A program made the position numbers and the translations under genes. Source: Adiantum capillus-veneris (taxonomy: Eukaryota; Streptophyta; Polypodiopsida; Polypodiales; Pteridaceae). From it: DNA of 64,000 nucleotides. Below are positions 42,020 through 53,083 of the stretch, piece after piece. The stretch's first letter is position 1. The number at the start of each line of letters is the position of its first letter. Under the pieces are notes generated by a model. It saw only the letters and a list, made by a program, of their open reading frames with translations. It made no database searches and was not told the DNA's origin. The stretch is from positions 81,947,340-82,011,339 of the forward strand of contig CM043971.1 of NCBI GenBank assembly GCA_014529385.2, written 5' to 3'.

Positions 42020-43863
42020 TGTAAGGTGCAGCGGAATGGATGATGAACTTTGCTCAAGATGAGTGCTCCGAATTGTGCTCAAGGTTCCTTTTACTTATGG
42101 AAGGGAGAGCCTTCCGTTCTTAATGAGAGAGTGCAATGAACACAACAAAAGTGAATGGACCATAGTTACCGGGGAACGCCCCCTAGCCCCCGTTCCAGCG
42201 TTCCGGGGGGCAGTTCCCTTCCCGAACGTTCCGGAACGTCCCGGAATGTCTGACGTTCCGGGTGGCCAATGCAAACCGTAACGGCCGTTCCGGAACGTTC
42301 CGAAACGCCCCTGGACCGTTCCGGAATGCCCCTGGAACGGCCAACGGCTACAAACAAATTTGGCAAAAATTGAAAAAATTGAAGTAAATGTTTGGGCTTT
42401 GTTTGAAAGTGTGCAAGGCCTCAAGGACTTATAAAATGCACCCCCCTCCCCCTTTCTCTTCACAAGCTAATCCTCAAGGCTCAAGCTCTCTCCCTCTCAC
42501 TCTCAAGATCTCTCCCTCTCAAGACTCACTCTCTCAAGGCTCAAGGCTTCAAGCCTTCAAGCTCTCTTCCTTTCCCTCTCTCTCTCTCTCTCTCTCTCTC
42601 TCACATCATCTAGTCATAGCAAGGTTGAATGGTCTTCAAAACGAATTTTTTGTGAGTATTAGAGTCAAAGCACTCTAATACTCCTTGTATTTTAACACAA
42701 GGAGCTAAAAATTGCACTATTTGGGTGTTTTTTATACCTCCCGTTCCGCGACGTTCCCGTTCCGGACCCCTAGCCGTTCCCCCGTTCCGCGGGGATCCCG
42801 TTGCCATTCCCGTTCCGCGTTCCGGGTAACTATGGAATGGACACTATGCGTGAAGGTGTATGAGACTGAGAGATAGAGAGAGAAGAGAATACGACACCAG
42901 AGACGTTGTAAAACCCTCCTCCGAAGGCCCCACTCTCGTTGGCGAGAGTGGTCTACTATTGATTGCACAAACTGGTACAAAGTGGATGAATGAGAACTGA
43001 TGCAAGTTTAGGGCTATGTCGATGTCGACGACGTTGATGACGAGACCAACTCGATGGCCGAAAACTGATGTGCTTGCTCTGCTGTCCAAAAACGTTAATG
43101 GGCTGAAATCTGATGATGCAAAATGCTGGTTTTAGGCTGTCCAAAAACGCTGATCAAGCTGTGGGAAAAACGCTGATTTTGGCTGAGTTTCTGGTGCTTC
43201 AAACCGCTGAATTTCTGAGGCCTTATCGCTGAATTGCTGATGCTATGGCGCTGCTGAAAACGCTAGGGAAAGGGGCGATGAGGCTAATGCTGAAAAATGC
43301 GTCTATGCGATGATGGTCTTGTTGAAAAACGCCAGAGTGCTTGGGTCTATGGCGATGAGGCTATTGCTGAAAAACGCCAGAAAGAGGGTGGTCGCTTGCT
43401 GGCCTTGCTTGGAGGAAAATCGCCACCAAGGGGGAAGGGTCTTGCTTGAGAGAGAGAGGGGGAACCTACTGTCTTTGGCCCGTGTTCTCCTTGCTCTTCT
43501 GCCAAATAATGCTAGCTTAGGTTTGCTTATATATTATCTTACCCAATTTGCCCTACTTAGTTCCCAACAAAAGTCACTTAGATAATAAGTGAAAAATGTC
43601 AAAAATAGGGAAAATAGGTTTAATGCACTGGAAATGCTCCTGATGGATTCTGTTGGATTCTGATGGTACTGCTGATGATCATGCGGTGTGCAACCAGAGG
43701 ATATGCATCTACTCTAACTTCTAAGTGCCTGGGCATGCACGGTCTGCGAACAGACTCACAAAAGTGCCAGAACACTTCCTAAGCTAGGCTGACTGGACTG
43801 ACTTAACCCTTGTCATGCTGTAGCTTGTCCACGGACACATAGGGTTGGATGTGTCACGTGACA
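42020..43863 (-). repeat. 3' LTR of the family-T element (contains a MITE)
   Basis: In element orientation it begins TGTCACGTGACACATCC and ends CACCTTACA. Without the 674-bp MITE and its 8-bp duplication it is about 1160 bp. A TATA-like TATATAAG lies near 43526-43534 (minus). A perfect hairpin, CCACTCTCG-TTGG-CGAGAGTGG, lies at 42930-42951. The middle is rich in irregular CTGAAAAACGC-type units. Confidence 0.92.
42161..42834. mobile_element. hAT-like MITE in the 3' LTR
   Basis: This insertion is absent from the other family-T LTRs. It has terminal inverted repeats CATAGTTACC / GGTAACTATG and an 8-bp duplication GAATGGAC at 42153-42160 and 42835-42842. An 8-bp duplication is the hAT signature. 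More than ten GTTCCGG/GGAACG-type units, many forming GGAACGTTCC palindromes, cluster in the subterminal regions. hAT transposases bind such subterminal repeats. The interior is non-coding with a TC-rich stretch. It is non-autonomous. Confidence 0.9.
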
Positions 43864-43876
43864 TCCCCTCCTTTTT
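43864..43876 (-). promoter_or_regulatory. Polypurine tract of the family-T element
   Basis: On the minus strand AAAAAGGAGGGGA runs directly into the TGTCACGTGACA of the 3' LTR. Confidence 0.88.
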
Positions 43877-43930
43877 AAAGTGAGGTACTGGTACCGAGTT
43901 GCATGGCTTTCTTGTAGTCTGCCAACAACT

Positions 43931-45072
43931 CTAGATAATCCTTGAAAGACTGTTGACCCACACCGCTTCGTGGGTCCCTCGATCCTTGAACTTCAAAAAG
44001 TATTGTCTCACTTGCTTCTTCGAACCATGTCGAAACCGATGCAACAACACTTGCTCCGGCTCCATGAGTTTAGCTTCATCGATGATCTCCGGTTCTTCTT
44101 CTTCCGAAATGTCCTTTGGAGGCGTTCCCTGAAACACTTTCAACCAAGAAACATGGAAAACGTTGTGCATAGACCATGAGTTAGGCAACTGCAATTTCAT
44201 TGAAACCTCATTTATCTTTTTAATGATTGGAAATGGACCATACATTCAAAAAGACAGCTTTGGACACTTCTTTCCAACTTGCTTAAGACGTTGCTTCATG
44301 ATTCTTAAATACACCCAATCCTCTTCCTTGATCAAAACATCCTGACGATGCTTATTTGCGTGCCGTGAATAAGATTCTTGAGCCTTGCTTAGCCAAAGCT
44401 TCACACTCTCAGAGATCTCATCCAATGACTGACTTTCAGCATTGGCATCATGCATTTGATCGACCGAGCGAGTCAAAAGTGACTGGAATGGACGACCAAA
44501 AACTGCTTCATACGGAGTTCGACCAATGGCAGAAGAAAAAGAGTCATTCAAAATAGCCCGACCCAATGGGAGATAGAGCTCCCACTGAGATTGTTGATCA
44601 TGCACATATGACTTTAAAACATCAAAAGCCAATTGATTGTAAATCTCTGTATGACCATCTGACTGTGGATGAAAAGCCGATGAAAAATTTAACTTAGTAC
44701 CAAAATTTCAAAGAGTGCGCGCCAAAAATTGGACGTGAACTTAACATCCCTATCTGAAACAATTGATTTTGGCAAACCACAGAGGGGGTACCAATGCTTA
44801 ATGATTAACCGTGCTACATCTTGTGCAGTGACTGTGGCTTTAGAAGGAATCAATATGCAAAACTTGCTGAAACGATCAACAATTGTTAAACATTGAGCGT
44901 TCCTTGAATGCAAACTTGGTGGAAGGTTAGTCACAAAATCCATGGAAATATCTTGAAAAGGTTCATCAGGAATAGGCAGCGGAAGCAAGAGGCCTTGCTG
45001 CTTACCCCGAGAAGCTTTTACCTTTTGACATATAGTGCACTGTGTGACATAACGAAACACATCCTTTCGCAT
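43931..45072 (-). pseudogene. Family-T integrase and chromodomain, broken
   Basis: Integrase begins with the zinc-binding CTICQKVKASRG segment. It continues with MDFVTNLPPS, DRFSKFCILIPSK, SDRDVKF (second catalytic Asp) and a later AIGRTPYEAVFG, separated by stops at about 44690 and 44246. The terminal frame (43931-44245) has MYGPFPIIKKINEVSMKLQL, HNVFHVSWLKV and a chromodomain-like end (VRQYFLKFKDRGTHEAVWV). A chromodomain marks it as a chromovirus. Confidence 0.85.
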
Positions 45073-46585
45073 TTTAGGCCAATAAAAGAATCTTTCTATT
45101 TTTTTTCAAAGTAGTGTTCATTCCCCTGTGCCCACCCGTGAGAGAATCATGTGCATCATGCAATATGGTTGGTTTGAGAGAGGGCAACACACATAAACGT
45201 TGATGAAAATACAACAAACAATCACGAATGAGATAGTTGCTTGGCCCTTGGGAAGCAAGAGCCTGCAACCAATGCTTACCAAATTTGGAATCTGCATATT
45301 GATTCTTCATGCTGTCGAAAGACACCTTGAATAGACAATGTGGACTTTGACTCGAGCCAAAATGTGTCCCTTGCGACTCAACGCATTTGCAAAACAGGGT
45401 TAGCTTTTCCAGGCACATACTCAATCAAACCTCCAAATTGTTCAAAAAATTGTGACCACCGTGCTTGGCAATCACTCCAATGTGCACTAGGCATAGACTG
45501 GAGCCACTTGAGGGCTTGATGATCTGTGCGGATTGTAAACTCTCTACCATAAAGAAAATGCTTCCAATGCTTAAGGGAGTGAATGACAGACAAAAGTTCT
45601 TTATCATAAACTGAATAATTCTTTTCCGCACGATTGAGCTTCCGGCTAAGAAAGCTACAGGACGACCATGCTGCTGAAGCACAGCGCCTATGGTGACATT
45701 GCTTACATCCGTCTATACCTCAAAGGGATCATTCCAAGAGGCAAGGATAAGACACGGTGCTTCTGTCATCGCAACCTTGAGAGTTGCGAAAGCCTCAATG
45801 GTTGCTTTGGGCAAGTCTACGCGCTGACGGCGAGTCTTTACCCCTCTCAAGACATCAGTCATAGGTGCAGCAATGCGTGCAAAATTCTCTATGTGTGAAC
45901 TATATGCTTGACATAAACAAAGAAAAGAACGCACATCATATGCAGTTTTGGGCAAATCCCAATTACGAACCTGTTCCACCTTCGCGGGATCTAGCTTGAC
46001 GCCTTCTGCAGAAATGATATAACCCAGATAAGTGACTTCAGTAAGAAAAAATTCAGACTTCTTAGCTGCAATGTATAACTGACACTCATCCAAACGGATT
46101 AGTACCCTTTCTACATCCCTTTCATGTTGTTCCCACAATGCAGAAAAAATGAGAATATCATCCAAAAAGATGAGCACACATACACCGATCATATCGCCGA
46201 AACGACTTAACATGAGACGATTAAATGTACCCACGGCACCTGTCAATCCAAAAGGCATAACAATATACTCCCATTGCCCTCGCTCTGTGCGAAAAGCGGT
46301 CTTGAAGATGTTGCCTTTGAATACCCATACCTAATGGTATCCACTCTTGAGATTGACCTTGCTGAAAACCTTTGCCCCATTGAGCCTATCAAGGATATAC
46401 TCAATGCGAGGCATCGGCAACTTGTTCTTGACGGTCATCTTGTTCAATGCATTGCAATCAACACACAAACGAGACGAACCATCCTTCTTGCGGACGAACA
46501 AAATAGGAGAAGCAAAAGGACTTACACTAGGACGTATAAATCCTCTCGCCTCTAACTCTGTGAGTTGTCGCTCTAACTGTTCCTC
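45073..46585 (-). pseudogene. Family-T reverse transcriptase and RNase H, broken
   Basis: The best frame (45713-46258) reads MPFGLTGAVGTFNRLMLSRF, then FLDDILIFS (catalytic motif), YLGYIISAEGVKLDPAKVEQ, and DVRSFLCLCQAYSSHIENFA. Upstream RT pieces ([21 protein letters not shown]) lie in other frames up to 46585. RNase H is in pieces (GAVLQQHGRPVAFLAGS, RTDHQALKWLQSM, ANPVLQMR). At least five stops or frame changes occur. Confidence 0.85.
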
Positions 46586-47281
46586 CTATGTCTTGTTCAA
46601 ACGATAGGGAGTCTTACTGATAGGCTGTGTCCCCTTCATAAGCTTGATGCGATGGTCCTCTGGCCGCTCGGGTGGGAGACGGGGTGGAAGATCGTTCTGC
46701 AAAAAGAGATGTTTAAACGTGGTAAACAAATCTGAATACTTAGCTCGAGCCTGAATGCTTTGGGAAACTGGAGCAGCATAAATGAATGCCGCTTGTGCTC
46801 CTCGTCGTAATTCACGCTTTACTTGTACATGAGAAATGAGAGGCAAAGAATGCAAACCCTCCTCAGCACGAATGATGAGGGGGGAGTCAGTTTTGGCATT
46901 TAATGTGAGAGTGTTAGCCTCCCAATCAATGAGAGGGTTATGCTCACGAAACCATCTTATACCCAAAAGTATATCACATCCTGAAAGAGGAGACACAAGA
47001 AATTTCCTGCGGAAAGCACCTTGTTGAATTGTAAACATCACTTCAAGGCACTCTTTCGTGATGAGAGAGTCCATACCAAGAGCGAAGCCAGAAACCTCGA
47101 GAGGAGATTCTTGACTAACCTCTAGGCGGGCTCTCTCAACAAGAGAGGCACTAATCACATCATGCATATTACCTCGATCAAACAATATGATAAAACGTTG
47201 ACCCTTTACATGACCATAACACTTCATGAGAGACTCATCAATGTGTGTGTCAGAGACATGAGAAGATTCAGCTTGGTTCAT
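46586..47281 (-). pseudogene. Family-T protease and N-terminal RT
   Basis: This 231-codon frame holds the aspartic protease and the start of RT. The active site reads LFDRGNMHDVIS, where D-S/T-G is expected, so catalysis is doubtful. GCDILLGIRWF and LPPRLPPERPEDHRI follow, the usual lead-in to RT. It ends in a stop where RT should continue. Confidence 0.85.
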
Positions 47282-47319
47282 TAAAGTTCTTGTGGTTGCT
47301 GTGGGTGTCTTTGGTTCTT

Positions 47320-48101
47320 TAGGTGGGGCTGTCTTAGGACAAGCCTTCTTAATGTGACCCTTGACGTGACATTGATAACATCAACCTTCCTTAGCATAAA
47401 TCACTTGTTCTTCGGCCGTGATGTTTGTGCAGCTTTTTCTTCCGGGGTTAGCTTAGGTTTTGCAGGTGCTTTAGCTTTACCCTTAGATTCATTGTTAGAG
47501 TTCTTTTCCGAAGAATTAGAGGAAGATGGGCCATAAGAGTTACCATTCTTACCGTTCTTACCATTCTGTGTGTTCTGAGAATCCTGAGAGGTTCCTTGAG
47601 AAGTCTTATTTTCCTTAGGCTTTCCCTTATTGTGCTTCATCTCCTGTGCGAGAGCGATCGCTACCGCCTTGTTGAGATTGATTGGATCAAGCACCTCCAC
47701 ATCAAACTTTATATACTCGTCCAATCCATAAAGGAATGCCTTCTTGCGCTTGGCATCTGATTTGTGTAATTGAGTGCCAAGCTGCAAAACACGATTAGAG
47801 AAAGACATAACTGGCATACCATTTTGCTTGAGAGCGCGCCAACCATCCTTCAATCGTGCGAGGTACTGAGGTGGCATATACCACGCCTTGAGCTTGTCTT
47901 GGAAATCAGCCCAACTGAAGGAAAGGGGCGTGAATTCGTCGGCTTCCTCTAGGTGCCGGCCAACGGTGCCTCTTACCATGCGTGGTACCAATTTATGGCA
48001 TCACCGGCAAGGTACATGGCTGCCGTCAAAACTTTGCTATTTCTTGTCTTCTTAGTTGTTGCAAAATAAGCATTAAATCGATGCAACCAAGAATGAATAA
48101 C
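47320..48101 (-). pseudogene. Family-T gag, C-terminal part
   Basis: On the minus strand it reads WLHRFNAYFATTKKTRNSKV, YLAGDAINWYHAW, then a frameshift. The next frame (47401-47991) has FSWADFQDKLKAWYMPPQYL, LKDGWRALKQNGMPV, DPINLNKAVAIALAQEMKHN and an Asn/Lys-rich linker. The zinc knuckle CYQCHVKGHIKKAC follows near 47335-47385 in another frame. A MITE at 48102 separates it from the N-terminal part. Confidence 0.85.
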
Positions 48102-48447
48102 CATAGCAGCTACGGTACGGGATGGGACGTTTAGTACGTGGTATACAATACGCGTACTAGACGTATTTTTGAAAAGCAAAAATAGAATACGTCAACTTTT
48201 TTCTATATGATACTTTAATAAGGACAAATGAAGCGGTTCATGGACCTTCTCAATGACTCTTCAATATTTAATTATAAGCATACATAAACAAGCACCATGA
48301 AGCTCTAAAACACAATTGATCAACTAGGAAAAGACATACGTTTCGAGCAAAAAAACGTCAGAATAGAAAACTTTATGAGACGTATTGTGCATTTCAATAC
48401 GGGACGTCGTGTATTCTAAATAAAATACGCGTATTTTAGCTGCTATG
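48102..48447. mobile_element. hAT-like MITE in gag
   Basis: A 346-bp insertion has perfect 11-bp terminal inverted repeats CATAGCAGCTA / TAGCTGCTATG and an 8-bp duplication TGAATAAC at 48094-48101 and 48448-48455. The subterminal regions are rich in TACG-type motifs (TACGGTACGGGATGGGACG, AATACGCGTATT). Gag coding sequence continues on both sides, which confirms the boundaries. It is non-coding. Confidence 0.92.
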
Positions 48448-48455
48448 TGAATAAC

Positions 48456-49048
48456 CGAAGCATCCATCTTACCATCATACTCAACTTCTCTGTGACTGGG
48501 TTGTTGGAGTCCGAATCGCGGCTTGCGTCACTTGAGGAACTACCAACATCTTTGGTTGGTTCGGACTTCGAGGCGAGAACCTGTCGAACCAATTCTTGAG
48601 TGCGTAGGTCTCTTTGAGCCTCACGATCGGCCTCAAAGGCCGCTCGTCTTGCTTCGGTGTCCTCCTTTCTTTGTGCTTTTCTTTCTTTTTGTGCATCGCG
48701 CTCGCGTTCCAAAGTAATGCGAGTCGTTTCTTGTTGTGCCAGCGCAACGCGATTCACTTCTTGTTGTTGTGCCATCATGTCCATCATTGATTTCACCAAA
48801 GCCTCCATAGGGTTTGGTGCAATCCCTGGCGTAGGTGGCGAAGGGGGAGGTTTAGGAAAACCTCCATGGTGAGGAAATTCTTCTTCACTACTTTCATGCC
48901 CATCACCTCCATGCGACGTATCCATTCCGCTTCGGGTGATGACCATGCACTGTGATCTTTGGTTCTTAAGTTCACGAGGAACTTGGATTCTTGTGGGTCT
49001 TGGGTTCTTGAGGTTCTTGGGTTCTTGAGGGTCTTCTTTCGCTTGCAA
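48456..49048 (-). pseudogene. Family-T gag, N-terminal part
   Basis: The frame reads MVITRSGMDTSHGGDGHES, a Pro-rich stretch, then MEALVKSMMDMMAQQQEVNR. It continues as a highly charged coiled-coil-like region (ERERDAQKERKAQRKEDTEA). A frameshift just before the MITE puts VEYDGKMDASVIH, the start of the gag core, out of frame. MVITRSG near the start is a common gag beginning in plant gypsy elements. Confidence 0.8.
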
Positions 49049-49313
49049 TCTGTGTTACATAAGGATCTTCTCTTCACCCGAGTTCTGCTCTTTTCCGCGG
49101 GCGCACCCCTTGGCGGCCTTGCGCTCACACCAAGGTTCCACCTCACGTCGATTGGCCGGCCGCTAAGTGCACGGGCCGCTCTCAATGAGTGAAAAGAGGC
49201 ACAAGGGGAGGCTGGACAAGCCCTTCTTTCCTGGGATTCCTGTCACTCTTCAAAAACACGATTAGAAATCGACACGCCCAAGTGAACTTTGGTTCGTGCG
49301 ACCGCAACAAGCA

Positions 49314-49908
49314 AAAAAATTCTTGTGATTCTTGTGGTTCTTTCCTTGAGTGATACAGAACACTGCCAAAGCTCTGATACCAATGTAAGGTGCAGCGGAA
49401 TGCTTTGCTCAAGATGAGTGCTCCGAATTGTGCTCAAGGTTCCTTTTACTTATGGAAGGGAGAGCCTTCCGTTCTTAATGAGAGAGTGCAATGAACACTA
49501 CAAAAGTGAATGGACACTATGCGTGAAGGTGTATGAGCCTGAGAGATAGAGAGAGAAGAGAATACGACACCAAAGACGTTGTAAAACCCTCCTTTGAAGG
49601 CCCCACTCGTAAATTTTTTGTGATTCTTGTGGTTCTTTCCTTGAGTGATACAGAACACTGCCAAAGCTCTGATACCAATGTAAGGTGCAGCGGAATGCTT
49701 TGCTCAAGATGAGTGCTCCGAATTGTGCTCAAGGTTCCTTTTACTTATGGAAGGGAGAGCCTTCCGTTCTTAATGAGAGAGTGCAATGAACACTACAAAA
49801 GTGAATGGACACTATGCGTGAAGGTGTATGAGCCTGAGAGATAGAGAGAGAAGAGAATACGACACCAAAGACGTTGTAAAACCCTCCTTTGAAGGCCCCA
49901 CTCGTTGG
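49314..49908. repeat. 295-bp tandem duplication across the LTR/leader junction
   Basis: The segment from the leader (TTGTGATTCTTGTGGTTC) through the primer site and the first 229 bases of LTR occurs twice, offset by 295 bases. The partial LTR is 49384-49612 and the complete one starts at 49679. The primer site is therefore duplicated as well. Confidence 0.9.
49371..49382 (-). promoter_or_regulatory. Primer-binding site, initiator tRNA-Met (inner copy)
   Basis: On the minus strand TGGTATCAGAGC, complementary to the 3' end of initiator tRNA-Met, lies one base beyond the end of the partial LTR. A second identical copy lies at 49666-49677 next to the complete LTR. Confidence 0.9.
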
Positions 49909-50782
49909 CGAGAGTGGTCTACTATTGATTGCGCAAACTGGTACAAAGTACATGAATGAGAACTGATGCAAGTCTAGGGCTATGTCGATGTCGATGACGT
50001 GGATGACGAGACCGACTCGATGGCTGAAAACTGATGTGCTTGCTCTGCTGCAAAAACGCTAATGGGCTGAAATCTGATGATGCAAAACGCTGGTTTTAGG
50101 CTGTCCAAAAACGTTGATCAAGCTGTGGGAAAAACGCTGATTTTGGAGTTTCTGGTGCTTCAAACCGCTGAATTTCTGAGGCCTCATCGCTGAATTGCTG
50201 ATGCTATGGCGCTGCTGAAAACGCTAGGGAAAGGGGCGATGAGGCTAATGCTGAAAAATGCTAGGGTACTGGAGGTCTATGTGATGATGGCCTTGCTGAA
50301 AAACGCCAGAAACAGGGTGGTCGCTTGCTGGCCTTGATTGGAGGAAAATCGCCACCAAGGGGGAAGGGTCCGGCTTGAGAGAGAGAGGGGGAACCTACTA
50401 CCTTTGGCCTGTGTTCTCCTTGCTCTTCTGCCAAATAGTGCTAACCTAGGTTGCTTATATATTATCTTACCCAATTTGCTCTGCCCTACTCAGTTCCCAA
50501 CAAAAGTCACTTAAAATAATAAGTGAAAAATGTCAAAAATAGGGAAAATAGGTTTAATGCACTGGAAAATGCTCCTGATGGATTCTGTTGGATTTTGATG
50601 GTAATGCTGATGATCATGCAGTGTGCAACCAGAGGATATCCATCTACTCTAAGTGCCTCGGCATGCACACAGACTCACAAAAGTGCCAGAACACTTCCTA
50701 AGCTAGACTGACTGGACTGACTGAACCCTTGTCATGTTGTAGCTTGTCCACGGATACATAGGGTTGGATGTGTCACGTGACA
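49679..50782 (-). repeat. 5' LTR of the family-T element
   Basis: 1104 bp with the same ends as 42020-43863 but without the MITE. A TATA-like sequence lies near 50454-50463 (minus). The hairpin at 49897-49917 has lost three bases in one arm. Outer flank is CTGCC at 50783-50787. Confidence 0.93.
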
Positions 50783-51395
50783 CTGCCTTTGCGAGGAGTT
50801 GGTAGCTTAACATAAGCTACCTTTTTCCATCCCATCGTAACGGTGTTTGGTATCGCCCTTAGTGCCGCATGCAACCTTTCAATTTCTTGAAGGGCAGCTG
50901 TGCACCAAGGTTAATTGAGGTGATTAATAGCACGGCTTTTCACACTGCGGAGGTTTCAGCCTTCAGGACGAGTAATTGAAGTAACCAAGGGTACTAAAGG
51001 AAGAGAAGCCAACCGTAAAGGGAAAGGGCTGCAAGTGTGATGACGGGATCAATTGTAAGAGTCTGTGGAGGTTAATGAGGATACGACGATATCGCTTATC
51101 TTCGACAACAACCTCATAAAGAATTGTTAGGGAAGTTTTGTACAACTGTGCATAGTTTGTATAGCTTACTTCGTGCCGTCTTTTTTACAAAGTTTTTAGG
51201 TGAGTTTTGCTTTTAAAACTCTCAAAATGGAAAAAGATCAAAACCGAAAACATATGAGACCAACACCAATCAAGACCAAAACATGTATGGAATTGAGGAC
51301 ATGGGGTAAGAGTGGGACGTGCCATCCCGTGAGCACGAGGTAGAGTAGAAAACATAGAATTACATTTACAAACTTTTCTTGCTGCCCTAGATGGT
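50783..51395. other. Flank of the family-T insertion, unassigned
   Basis: After CTGCC, the minus strand of about 50788-50912 has an open stretch (AALQEIERLHAALRAIPNTV, then GWKKVAYVKLPTPR) that reads like real protein but is not recognised. The rest shows no gene. Confidence 0.35.
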
Positions 51396-52826
51396 CTTAA
51401 AGACCAAATTGACTAAATATATGCAGAATGGTAAACAATTGACGACCCAACCTTTTGTACCACCTGATCCAAAAATGCCTTCTATTGCCAGGGACGGTGG
51501 AACCATATTTAAAGATGCCGCTTCCCCCCCTCTCGATACTCAGTGAAGACCTAGAGACAACCCTATTCTCAAAGATATGAAACCTCCCCAATTTAAGTGA
51601 AGAAAAAGATAGAAACAAAGATGCCATTTATACCTTCCTACAGAAATGGCAAGACTTACATAGGTTAAAAAACACCCCACCTGAGTACCAACCCCTTGAG
51701 GCTAGTCTATCATTGGGGTCAAAAGCCTACAAATGGTGGATGAGTCTTAAGGCATTAGGAAAGATTCACTGGATTGGACTCAATTTGAGAGTATTTTTGT
51801 GAACGAATTTGTCCATGAAAATGAACGAAATAGAAATTGGGAGGATTAGGACAAGGCTATGCAATGGGGTAGGCCTTTGCTTGCTTACATTGCAGAGTAT
51901 AGAAAAATAGTCTTCAAGCTTGAGGAGATAGATGACTTTCACAAAACAAGAGGATTTATAGGGGGGTTAACCGTTATAGACATTTCAGGCGAGGTAAAAA
52001 GAAGTGCACCAAAAACTTTGGAAGAAGCAATTAAATTTGCATAAATTTATGAAGATAATACTCACTTGACATCCTCTAATTCCACTCAGGCCGAGCCCAG
52101 GTTCACAAAAATGGGGGTACCAATAATGAGGGTAAAGTACTGTTTAAAAAGAGGGTTGAACCAGGACCTAGACTGAACCAAGAGGACTTTGCAAAGGCTA
52201 AAAAGGAAAACTTATGCTTCACTTGTTTGTCACCGGACATTCTCAATGGAATTGTGCAAGGAACAAAAAGAAAAAAAGATGATGAAAAGGATAAGGGTCG
52301 TGACAAGAGTCATAAAGATAGGCAAATCCATGTTGTCCAAACACTTCCGATAAATGGTAATGAAAAGTATAAATTCATAGAATTGTTGTATGAGGACAAA
52401 GAGCATTATTGTTGTTTGTTAACAAGCATGTCGAAATCGAGTTTTGGCCCACATGAAGTGGTATAAATGCATGGATTTGTAAATGGGAAAAGGGTTAGGG
52501 TCATGATAGATGACTCTGCTACTTATAACTTCGTAAATTATGCTCTTGTCAAGAAACTAAAACTTTCTCAACAACCAAGTGCTCACCAATATGTTGTCTC
52601 CATGATGCATGACGAGGACAAGAAGATAAGGGATACTTTGGTATCCAATTTGGAAGCTGAGATACAAAGATACAAAGATCACTTGACTTCCAAATTAGGA
52701 ATATGGATTGTGTTGACTTGGTTTTGAGAAGGGAATGGTTGTGGGGGCTACGACCTTCCTTAAAACGGAGTTACCAACAAAACTCACTTGAATTCGAAAA
52801 AGGAGGTAAGAAGTTTGTATACAGGG
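51396..52826 (+). pseudogene. Ty3/gypsy gag-protease relic
   Basis: Degenerate gag runs from about 51480. The clearest piece (51859-52044) reads LLAYIAEYRKIVFKLEEIDD, then GFIGGLTVIDISGEVKR. The zinc knuckle near 52210-52255 is split by an indel (CFTCLS, then HSQWNCARN in another frame). The protease (52467-52730) reads MHGFVNGKRVRVMIDDSATY, where IDSGATHNF is expected, followed by REWLWGLRPS and KKFVYR in other frames. It belongs to the same broken element as the RT at 54862-56047. Confidence 0.78.
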
Positions 52827-53083
52827 TGTGCACAAACTGCTGACGTGTCAAGTCACTGAAGAACGGAGCCAACCTTCAGATCTCGACCGAGGGGCTGAAA
52901 CCTAAGTGAAGAAGCAGAAGTAGCATAAGAAGTTTTACCAACTTGCAAAGTCTTACCGAGAGGCCTGTTTTTTTAAAGAGAAGTTCCCGCCAACTTATGG
53001 GACCCCGTCCGATGGGGCACAACTGACCCAAAGACATTAAAGTAACACACTCAATTGCGGGGCGAGTTGATGACGTGGCAGTA
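52827..53083. repeat. Repeat R, copy 1 (inserted between protease and RT)
   Basis: GTGTCAAGTCACTGAAGAAC and GGAGCCAACCTT near 52846-52880, with downstream phrases, recur at 56244-56455. It interrupts the gypsy relic. It may be LTR-like sequence of another family, but I cannot define its ends. Confidence 0.6.

Larger units (their letters stand above)
42020..50782 (-). mobile_element. Complete but decayed Ty3/gypsy chromovirus, family T (minus strand)
   Basis: Matching LTRs at 42020-43863 and 49679-50782 are flanked by CTGCC duplications. Read on the minus strand, the order is LTR, initiator-tRNA-Met primer site, gag, protease, RT, RNase H, integrase, chromodomain, polypurine tract, LTR. All coding regions are broken by stops or frameshifts. 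Two hAT-like MITEs are inserted, one in the 3' LTR and one in gag. Two solo LTRs of the same family lie at 53084-54344 and 56456-57601. Confidence 0.92.

Noticed and set aside
42388-42678. 96-codon frame within the MITE
   Set aside because: Ser/Leu-rich, from a TC-rich stretch inside a non-autonomous element; no transposase motif.
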